Assembly: GCA_943324725.2 (NCBI GenBank)
Contig: CALPMR020000003.1
Coordinates: forward strand, 1-39,246
Origin: Bordetella parapertussis
GTDB lineage: Bacteria > Cyanobacteriota > Cyanobacteriia > PCC-6307 > Cyanobiaceae
Reading direction: 5' to 3'
DNA: 39,246 bases
Below the pieces are notes generated by a model. It saw only the letters and a list, made by a program, of their open reading frames with translations. It searched no databases and was not told the origin of the DNA. The position numbers were made by a program, and so were the translations under genes. Positions 33,377 to 39,246 of the stretch are shown here, in pieces (position 1 is the first letter of the stretch; every line of letters starts with the position of its first letter).

Positions 33377-33696
33377 GACCCCATAGCCCGATATGCGGAT
33401 TTTCTGGGGATGGCTGCGGCCATGGGAAAGGGTTGTGCGTTACTTCGTGATGAGATTTGTAGGGTCAGCTACTCGAGCGTCACCAGGTGAGGGAGGTCAA
33501 GCAGCAGGAGCTCGAAGCCGAACTCATGAGTGCAGCGCAAGGTATCGCCTGGGCGACCGCGAGCGGCATGCTGGCCGCCGGTTACGGGTTCAGAAGCGGC
33601 TGAAGACGGATCGCATCGCGGCTGAGGCCCGCTTCCAGCAAGGCCTCGACCAGCTGGTCCACGGCGCTCTGTTCCGGTGCCACCGCCTACGATGCT
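33377..33696. other. Intergenic stretch upstream of the efflux operon
   Basis: No gene supported. A + strand frame at about 33470-33603 (REVKQQELEAELMSAAQGIA, then YGFRSG and stop) looks faintly protein-like but has no start or family. The efflux promoter should lie here; I see no clear palindrome. Confidence 0.3.
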
Positions 33697-34923
33697 GTGA
33701 GCAGTTACTCACTTTCGATGGGGTCCCCATCCGCCGGCGGCATACCAGCGGTCAGTTCCGGGAACAGAGCCGCCGGTGAGAGTCCCAAGGCCGTGGTCCT
33801 CGGGGCCCCAACGGCCAGCTCCGCTGCCGAGCCCAGTGATATTGCCACCGCGTCCCCCAGGCCCCTCCCCCAGGCCACCGGCAACCCCAAAGGCCGCAAG
33901 ATCCTGCTCGGCGTGCTGGCGCTGCTGGCCGCCGGCGGTGTCGGCACCTGGATGGTCAGCCACTGGGACCTTGAAGAAACCGACAACGCCCAGCTTCAGG
34001 CCGATCTCACCGAGATCTCCAGCCGCGTCGCCGGCACGATCGTGCGGGTGCCCGTTCAGGACAACCAGGAGGTGAAGCCGGGGGATCTGCTGGTGCTGCT
34101 CGATCCCAGGGATGCGCGGGCGCGGCTGCTGCAGGCCCAGGCCGATCTGGTGGCGGCCGAGCGGGAGGCCCAGGCGATGCGCGCCCAGGCCGGCTCCACC
34201 GCCAGCCGCGCCGATGCGGCCGGCAATGAGGCCCTCGCCGCCCAGCAGAGCGCCAGCGGCGAGCTGGCCCGAGCCGCCGCCAACCTGCGGCGGCTCGAAT
34301 CGCTGGTGCGTGAGGGCGGTGTCTCCCAGCAGGAGGTGGATCAGGCCCGCGCCAGCTTCCTCAAGGCGCAGGGGGACTTCACCAGCAGCCGCGCCAGTCG
34401 CCAGAGCGCCCAGGCCAGTCTCAGTCAGGTGGGTGTCGATGTGCAGAAGGCTGGGGCTGCCGCCGCCAAGGTGCAGCAGGCCGCCGCCGCCATGGCCCGG
34501 GCCCGGCTCGAGCTTTCCTATGCCCAGATCGTGGCGCCCTCGCCCGGCCGGGTCGGGGCCCGCAACGCCGAACCGGGTCGGCAGGTGCAACCGGGTGAGC
34601 CGCTGATGACCCTGGTCAGCAGCACCCCCTGGGTGGAGGCCAACTTCAAGGAAACCCAGCTGGCCGCGCTCTATCCCGGCCAGAGCGCCGAGGTGCGCAT
34701 CGACGCCTTTCCGGGCCGGGTGCTGCAGGGACGGGTGGTGAGCATCGCGCCGGCCTCGGGGGCTCGCTTCGCCTTGTTGCCACCGGAAAACGCCACCGGC
34801 AACTTCACCAAGGTGGTGCAGCGGGTCACGACCCGCATCGCCCTCGACCCCCGCATCGATCCCGCCATCAAGGCGAAGCTGGTGCCGGGCCTTTCCGCCA
34901 ACGTGCGCGTGCGAAGGCGATGA
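33697..34923 (+). CDS. EmrA/HlyD-type periplasmic adaptor of a drug efflux system
   Basis: 408 residues from GTG 33697 (ATG 33718 is possible; neither has a good ribosome site). A disordered N-terminus is followed by one span (ILLGVLALLAAGGVGTWMVS). The lipoyl/barrel-sandwich half comes next (ETDNAQLQADLTEISSRVAG then VPVQDNQEVKPGDLLVLLD), then a long Ala-rich coiled-coil hairpin (about 145-270). The second lipoyl half follows (LSYAQIVAPSPGRVGARNAE), and then the beta-barrel (WVEANFKETQLAAL). This is the EmrA class that links a DHA2 transporter to an outer-membrane channel. The stop overlaps the next start (ATGA), so the pair is translationally coupled. The outer-membrane channel is not in the window. 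Confidence 0.9.
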   Translation: MSSYSLSMGSPSAGGIPAVSSGNRAAGESPKAVVLGAPTASSAAEPSDIATASPRPLPQATGNPKGRKILLGVLALLAAGGVGTWMVSHWDLEETDNAQLQADLTEISSRVAGTIVRVPVQDNQEVKPGDLLVLLDPRDARARLLQAQADLVAAEREAQAMRAQAGSTASRADAAGNEALAAQQSASGELARAAANLRRLESLVREGGVSQQEVDQARASFLKAQGDFTSSRASRQSAQASLSQVGVDVQKAGAAAAKVQQAAAAMARARLELSYAQIVAPSPGRVGARNAEPGRQVQPGEPLMTLVSSTPWVEANFKETQLAALYPGQSAEVRIDAFPGRVLQGRVVSIAPASGARFALLPPENATGNFTKVVQRVTTRIALDPRIDPAIKAKLVPGLSANVRVRRR

Positions 34924-36542
34924 ACGGCAAGCCGCTGGGTGGCGCGGCGCTGCATGGTGTGGCGTTGAAAGCGTCCCCGACGGAGCCGCCCAGCCAGCTC
35001 ACCCTGCGCCAGTGGTTGATCATCCTCACGGCCTCGATCGGCGCCTTGCTGGAGATCATCGATGTCAGCATCACCAACGTGGCGCTGATTCAGATCCAGG
35101 CCAATCTCGGCGCCACCCTGGCCGAGGTGGGCTGGGTGGTCACCGGCTATGCGATGGCCAGCGTGATCATGATTCCGCTGAGCGAATGGCTCGGCGAGCT
35201 GTTCGGCCAGCGCAATTATTTCGTCTTCTGCTTGCTGGGCTTCACCGGCGCCTCGGTGCTCTGTGGGCTGGCCCCGAATCTGACCGTGCTGGTGCTGGCT
35301 CGGATCCTGCAGGGGCTGCTGGGCGGCGGGCTGCTGCCCAAGGCTCAGGCGATCATCTTTCGCACCGTTCCCAAATCTCTGCAGGGCATCGGCCAGGCGG
35401 TGTTCGGCATCGTCGTGCTGGCCGGCCCGGCCCTCGGGCCCACCCTCGGCGGCCTGCTCACCGACGGCCTCGGCTGGCGCTGGATCTTCTTCATCAATGT
35501 GCCCTTCGGCGTGCTCACCGTGCTGATGGCACTGGCCTTCATGGAACAGGATCAGGGCAGAGAGCCCTCCGGCCGCTACAGCGGCCGCATCGACTGGTCC
35601 GGGATTGCCCTGATGGCGCTCAGCCTCGGCAGCCTGCAGCTGGTGCTCGAGCAGGGGCATCAGTACGACTGGTTCGAGAACCAGGGCATCCGCCAGCTGG
35701 CCCTGCTGGCGGCGATCGGCCTGCCTTTGTTCGTCTGGTGGGAGCTGCGTTGCCTCAATCCGGCGGTGGATCTGAGGGTGCTGCGGCATCGCTCCCTCGC
35801 CGCTGGCAGTGTGTTTTCGTTCGTGCTCGGCATCGGCCTCTACGGCACGGTGTTCGTGGTGCCGATCTTTGCCCAGTCGGTGCTCGGCTACACCGCCACC
35901 CAGACGGGCCTGCTGATGCTGCCGGGGGCCCTGGCCTCGGCGGTGACGATGGCGCTGCTGGGCAAGGTGATCAACCGCTTCGACCCGCGCCTGCTGATCG
36001 CGTTGGGGGCCCTGCTGATGGTGCTGACCATGACCAGCCTGGCCAGCATTGGACCGGATACGGGCGAACGCAGCTTGTTCTGGCCGTTGATCATGCGGGG
36101 CTCCACCACGGTGATGATGTTTCTGCCGCTGAGCCTGGCCACGCTCGGGCCGTTGCCCAAGCACGATGTGGGCTCGGGCAGCGGTTTCTACAACCTCACC
36201 CGCCAGCTCGGTGGCACCTTCGGCATCGCCGTGCTCACCGTGGTGCTCGACCATCAGCGGGCCGTGCATCGGGCCCAGCTGCTGGAACACCTGGGCAGCA
36301 CCAATCCCCAGCTGCAACAGCATCTTTTTCTGCTGCGCCAATTTCTGTCGATGCGGGGGACGATGCGTGGCGAAGGTGATCAACAGGCCCTGGAAATCCT
36401 CAGCCGCCAGGTGGATCTGCAGGCGGCCCTGCTGGCCTTCGGCGATGTGTTCCGCCTGGTGGCGCTGGTGTTTCTGCTGGCGATTCCCCTGGTGCTGCTG
36501 CTCGGTCGCCCCGAGCCGGGGCAATCCGGTCCGGGCCACTGA
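34920..36542 (+). CDS. EmrB/QacA-type DHA2 major facilitator efflux pump
   Basis: 540 residues with 14 predicted spans. DHA2 marks: LLEIIDVSITNVALIQIQ in span 1 (motif D1), the motif-C-type antiporter sequence AGPALGPTLGGLLTDGLGWR in span 5, and FFINVPFGVL, typical of EmrB. A proton-driven pump exporting hydrophobic compounds with its adaptor partner. The actual substrate is not predictable. Coupled to the adaptor by ATGA overlap. Convergent with the TetR gene, 12 bp between stops. Confidence 0.92.
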   Translation: MNGKPLGGAALHGVALKASPTEPPSQLTLRQWLIILTASIGALLEIIDVSITNVALIQIQANLGATLAEVGWVVTGYAMASVIMIPLSEWLGELFGQRNYFVFCLLGFTGASVLCGLAPNLTVLVLARILQGLLGGGLLPKAQAIIFRTVPKSLQGIGQAVFGIVVLAGPALGPTLGGLLTDGLGWRWIFFINVPFGVLTVLMALAFMEQDQGREPSGRYSGRIDWSGIALMALSLGSLQLVLEQGHQYDWFENQGIRQLALLAAIGLPLFVWWELRCLNPAVDLRVLRHRSLAAGSVFSFVLGIGLYGTVFVVPIFAQSVLGYTATQTGLLMLPGALASAVTMALLGKVINRFDPRLLIALGALLMVLTMTSLASIGPDTGERSLFWPLIMRGSTTVMMFLPLSLATLGPLPKHDVGSGSGFYNLTRQLGGTFGIAVLTVVLDHQRAVHRAQLLEHLGSTNPQLQQHLFLLRQFLSMRGTMRGEGDQQALEILSRQVDLQAALLAFGDVFRLVALVFLLAIPLVLLLGRPEPGQSGPGH

Positions 36543-36554
36543 GCCGGGCGCCGC

Positions 36555-37157
36555 TCAGAGGCTCGTCCGCGGCAGCAGCAGCGGCAAAGCCTCGCGGGTG
36601 CATCTGCTCAGTTCGGCGAGGGTGCCGTGGATCAGGGCCTGCAACATCAGACCCTCACAGCAGGCCAGCAACACCTTGGCCAGATCAGGTGCCGGCAGGG
36701 GCGAGCGCAGCATCCCCCGCTCACCGGCGGCCACGAGCAGGACCGTGAGCCGCTGGCGCAAGCGAGCCATGAAGGCCTTGGCCTCCTCCCGGGCCGGGCT
36801 GGTCTGGGGCCGCTGCAGTTCGGCGAACCACATGCGCAGCAGGCCCGGGTGCTGCCGCACAAAGTCGGCCTTGAGCAGCAGCAGCTGTTCCACTTCGTGC
36901 AGGGGATCGGCGGCGCCGGCGGTGGCGAGGGCCGTGAAGCGTTGATCGAGCTGGCCCGTGGCCCAGCGCACCGATTCGGCCCAGAGGGCATCGCGGCTGG
37001 GGAAATGGCGGAACAGGGCCGCATGGCTGGTGCCCATGCGCACGGCAATCGCCGCCGTGGAGATCTGATCGGGGGCCGTTTCAGCGGCCAGCTCGAGCAG
37101 GGCCTGCACCGCCAGCCTGCGGCGTTCGGCTGCGGGTAGCGCGACGGCCCTGGCCAC
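36555..37157 (-). CDS. TetR-family transcriptional regulator
   Basis: 200 residues, GTG start. The N-terminal helix-turn-helix reads LAVQALLELAAETAPDQIST then AAIAVRMGTSHAALFRHFPS and RDALWAESV, the standard TetR pattern. The C-terminal ligand domain is helical (LLLLKADFVRQHPGLLRMWF, VLLACCEGLMLQALIHG). Such regulators usually repress a nearby transporter and respond to its substrate. Here the obvious candidate is the convergent efflux pair, plus its own gene through a palindrome at 37182-37203. It could instead control the divergent exporter operon at 37339. Confidence 0.9.
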   Translation of the reverse strand: MARAVALPAAERRRLAVQALLELAAETAPDQISTAAIAVRMGTSHAALFRHFPSRDALWAESVRWATGQLDQRFTALATAGAADPLHEVEQLLLLKADFVRQHPGLLRMWFAELQRPQTSPAREEAKAFMARLRQRLTVLLVAAGERGMLRSPLPAPDLAKVLLACCEGLMLQALIHGTLAELSRCTREALPLLLPRTSL

Positions 37158-37181
37158 AGGTGTTCCTGATGAACCGGCAAT

Positions 37182-37203
37182 CTAGGCGGACTCTCCGACC
37201 TAG
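37182..37203. promoter_or_regulatory. Candidate TetR operator palindrome
   Basis: CTAGG-CGGA, a 3-nt centre (CTC), then TCCG-A-CCTAG: a 22-bp near-palindrome with one extra base on the right. It begins 25 nt upstream of the tetR GTG, between it and the divergent gene at 37339. Position and size suit autoregulation by a TetR dimer. Confidence 0.45.
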
Positions 37204-37338
37204 CCTGGATTTACGGCTCCTCCGCTGGCCCCCGGCCACCGTCTCGCCATCGATCGGCCCTGCCTTGAACGTTCCCGCCCCAGCCCGGGACTTCCAGTAA
37301 CCCTGAGCCTCAGCTCCGCCTCTCTGACCGCTGCCCTG

Positions 37339-37773
37339 GTGCTGGGCCTCACTGCGCCGGTGCTGGCGCTGGAGGTGAGCCGCTGTCGAGCCCTGCGCCA
37401 GGAACGCGATGCGCTGGCGACCCAGGCCATGGCGGCCGAGCTGACCCTGGTGCGCCAGGTGCGTGAGCGGATCTGCGGCCCGCTCACCCGCCAGGCGGAG
37501 CAGGCCAATGCCAATCAACCCCCGCCCGCGGTTGGCGCCGCTGAGCCAGCCACGGACTATCGGGCCCTGCTCCACTGCCGGCAGCAGAGCGAACAGCTGC
37601 TCAAAGCGAGCCACCCGGTGCTTTATCGCAATCGTCTCGGCTTCATCTACTACACCCGCACCGGTTCCTCCTTGGCCAGGCGCGCTGATGGGCTCGAGCG
37701 CAGCCTGCTGGCTGAGGCCTGTCCGGCCTGGCTGCGCGGTGAGCCCGAACCCGCCAGCACCCCGCCCCGATGA
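37339..37773 (+). CDS. Exported Cys-containing protein of unknown function, upstream of ABC transporter
   Basis: 144 residues from a GTG. The frame is open further upstream and reads SLSSASLTAALVLGLTAPVL then ALEVSRC, which resembles a signal peptide, so the true start may be a rare codon near 37306. The mature part is helical (RCRALRQERDALATQAMAAE) with Cys at four or five places and LYRNRLGFIYYTRTGSSLAR, and ends in a Pro-rich tail. No family recognised. Its TGA overlaps the ATG of the ABC transporter (ATGA at 37770), so it may be a periplasmic partner of that transporter. Confidence 0.6.
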   Translation: MLGLTAPVLALEVSRCRALRQERDALATQAMAAELTLVRQVRERICGPLTRQAEQANANQPPPAVGAAEPATDYRALLHCRQQSEQLLKASHPVLYRNRLGFIYYTRTGSSLARRADGLERSLLAEACPAWLRGEPEPASTPPR

Positions 37774-39246
37774 CCCCCTCCCTGAGCCGTTTCATCAGGG
37801 ATTTCGGTGCCCTCAGCAACGGCTTTCTGCTGCCACCGGCCCGGGTGCGGCGCTGGCGACACTGGCTGGGCCTGCTGCCCTGCACGGCCGGCGCTGCCCT
37901 GGGAACGTCGGTGTTGCTGGTGGGTGCCTTCACCCTGCTGTTCAAGGCGCTGCTGGGTCCGGAGCGCCTCAGCCTCGCCTTTCCCTATCTGCAGCCGGCC
38001 CTGGAGCTGTTTCTGCAGGATCGGCACTGGCTGATCGCCCTGCTGCTGACGATCGTCAGCCTGGGGACTCTGCTGCTGCAACTGGGCGCCATGGCCACGC
38101 CCCTGCGCCGCCGCTGGCTGGCGTTGGTGGCGCTGCTGGGCCTGCTGGTGCTCACCACCGCCGTGGATGTGGCCTTCACGGAGGGCAACGGCGCCGTGAT
38201 GGACGCCCTCAACCGCCGCAGCGCCAGTGCCTTCTGGGGTACGGCGATTGGCTTGGTGGTGATCTATCTGCTCACCCTGCCGATCCAGTTCCTCAACACC
38301 TACGGCCAGCAGCGCTTCGCTCTGGCCTGGCGGGATGCCAGCACCGGTTCGATGGAGCGGGGCTATCTCGGCGGGCTCACCTATTACCGCCTTGAGGCGG
38401 AGGGAGCGCTGCTGGCTCAGGTTGACAATCCCGATCAGCGGATTGCCGAAGACATCCAGCGCAGCGTCGCCAGTTCCACGGACCTGGCGTTTGGCTTCAG
38501 TGCCTCGCTGCTGGCGCTGGGTGCCTACATCGTCGTGTTGATCGGCATCAGCAACACGCTGGTGTTCACCCTGCTGATCGCCACCCTGATCGGCAACGGC
38601 GTGATCGTGAGGCTGGTGCGCCGCCTGGCGGGCCTGAACTTCCGCCAGCAGGCCCTGGAGGCCGAATTCCGCTTCGCGCTGATTCACATCCGCAACAACG
38701 CCGAAAAGATCGCCTTTTTCCGTGGTGAACAACCGATCGCCCTGGAGCTGCGCCGCCGCTTCGGCCGACTGCTCAGCAACCTTGAACGGCTGATCCGCTG
38801 GCGGGCGCTGGTCGACCAGAGCACCGGCCTCTATGCGTTTCTGATGCAGTTTGTGCCCTATCTGGTGCTGTCGGTGGCGTATTTCGCCGGCAGGGTCAGC
38901 CTGGGGCAACTCACGGTGGCGAGCATCGCCTTCAGTCAGGTGCAGTCTTCCCTGTCCTTCCTGATCGATCGGGCCGACAGCTTCGCCGGGCTGTTCGCCA
39001 GCCTCGAGCGCATCGGCAGCCTCAGCCAGGTGGTGGGTAACGGCCTCGAAACCCTGGTGGCTCCCGCCGCCAACGGCCCAGGCCGCGCTGTGCTGCCGAT
39101 CCAGCCGGCCAACGCCATGGCCGCGCCGATCGGCCCGCTGCCAGGCGATGACTCTCGGCGGGATGGCCAGCGGATCGCCGGGCCAGTCGCCCCTTTGTTG
39201 CGACTCCAGGGTCTGAGCGTGAGCCAGAGCGCCGGCGGCGAAGCCC
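37770..39246 (+). CDS. SbmA/BacA or ABCD-type ABC transporter, permease part (3' end outside window)
   Basis: 492 codons visible; the frame is open at the window end. It starts MTPSLSRFIRDFGALSNGFL. About six spans follow (GLLPCTAGAALGTSVLLVGA; LIALLLTIVSLGTLLLQLGA; WLALVALLGLLVLTTAVDVA; ALLALGAYIVVLIGI; ...). Hallmarks of the ABC_membrane_2/SbmA-BacA group are a Tyr-rich YLGGLTYYRLEAEGALLAQV before NPDQRIAEDIQRSV, and FRFALIHIRNNAEKIAFFRG before the last spans. The ATP-binding domain is just beginning (LLRLQGLSVSQ) when the window ends. Relatives import peptides and cofactors or move acyl compounds. Coupled by ATGA to the exported protein before it. Confidence 0.88.
   Translation, partial: MTPSLSRFIRDFGALSNGFLLPPARVRRWRHWLGLLPCTAGAALGTSVLLVGAFTLLFKALLGPERLSLAFPYLQPALELFLQDRHWLIALLLTIVSLGTLLLQLGAMATPLRRRWLALVALLGLLVLTTAVDVAFTEGNGAVMDALNRRSASAFWGTAIGLVVIYLLTLPIQFLNTYGQQRFALAWRDASTGSMERGYLGGLTYYRLEAEGALLAQVDNPDQRIAEDIQRSVASSTDLAFGFSASLLALGAYIVVLIGISNTLVFTLLIATLIGNGVIVRLVRRLAGLNFRQQALEAEFRFALIHIRNNAEKIAFFRGEQPIALELRRRFGRLLSNLERLIRWRALVDQSTGLYAFLMQFVPYLVLSVAYFAGRVSLGQLTVASIAFSQVQSSLSFLIDRADSFAGLFASLERIGSLSQVVGNGLETLVAPAANGPGRAVLPIQPANAMAAPIGPLPGDDSRRDGQRIAGPVAPLLRLQGLSVSQSAGGEA

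Noticed and set aside
34671..36539. 622-codon minus-strand frame over the efflux pump, and a 455-codon plus-strand frame at 35012
   Set aside because: His/Gln/Arg-rich shadow translations of a clear DHA2 pump.

Overview
The window is about 39 kb of GC-rich bacterial DNA that looks like an accessory stretch of a picocyanobacterial chromosome (Synechococcus/Cyanobium type). Supporting this: five copies of the cyanobacterial octamer GCGATCGC (HIP1) at about 16017, 19280, 22700, 23844 and 23882; a pheophorbide-oxygenase-like Rieske protein; a long CbiX chelatase with a His-rich tail; a Nif11-like protein; and a giant secreted Ca-binding protein with the C-terminal type seen in cyanobacterial surface proteins. 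The genus is an inference.

Layout. 1-840: remnants of an IS3-type and an ISAs1-type transposase. 841-2781: an AT-richer GT-C membrane glycosyltransferase. 2782-5203: mostly gene-poor, with one small conserved-looking gene and a patch with DnaA-box-like sites. 5204-7489: long CbiX, divergent from a ParB-like nuclease. 7490-8368: an AT-rich leader. 8369-13336: a 1655-residue repeat protein. 13440-16800: Rieske oxygenase, universal stress protein and small proteins, including a Nif11-like one. 16863-18713: a membrane GGDEF protein with a broken active site but a retained I-site. 18737-20241: two translationally coupled secreted proteins, one Gly-rich with NLGDR repeats. 20486-23041: a sulfatase followed by its formylglycine-generating enzyme. 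23288-25638: a four-gene membrane operon (unknown, DUF1622, DUF202, BASS transporter). 25803-28209: an unknown conserved protein with a transglutaminase, convergent with a putative outer-membrane barrel.

28838-33376 is a scrapyard. It holds a second sulfatase that has lost its N-terminal metal-binding strand where it meets a pentapeptide-repeat fragment, a dead DUF4345 gene, a small secreted Cys protein, a diverged second copy of the DUF1622-tail/DUF202/BASS-start segment, and an aldehyde dehydrogenase pseudogene. 33697-37157: an EmrA/EmrB-type drug efflux pair with a convergent TetR regulator. 37339-39246: a small exported protein coupled to an SbmA/BacA-like ABC transporter that runs off the window.

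Connections. The sulfatase with Cys-type active site and the FGE form an enzyme-maturase pair, and the FGE could also have served the second sulfatase. The DUF1622-DUF202-BASS operon has left a partial copy about 7.7 kb away. Several units use ATGA stop/start overlaps (18737/19750, 24608/25003, 34920, 37770). No tRNA, rRNA, CRISPR array or intact mobile element was found.
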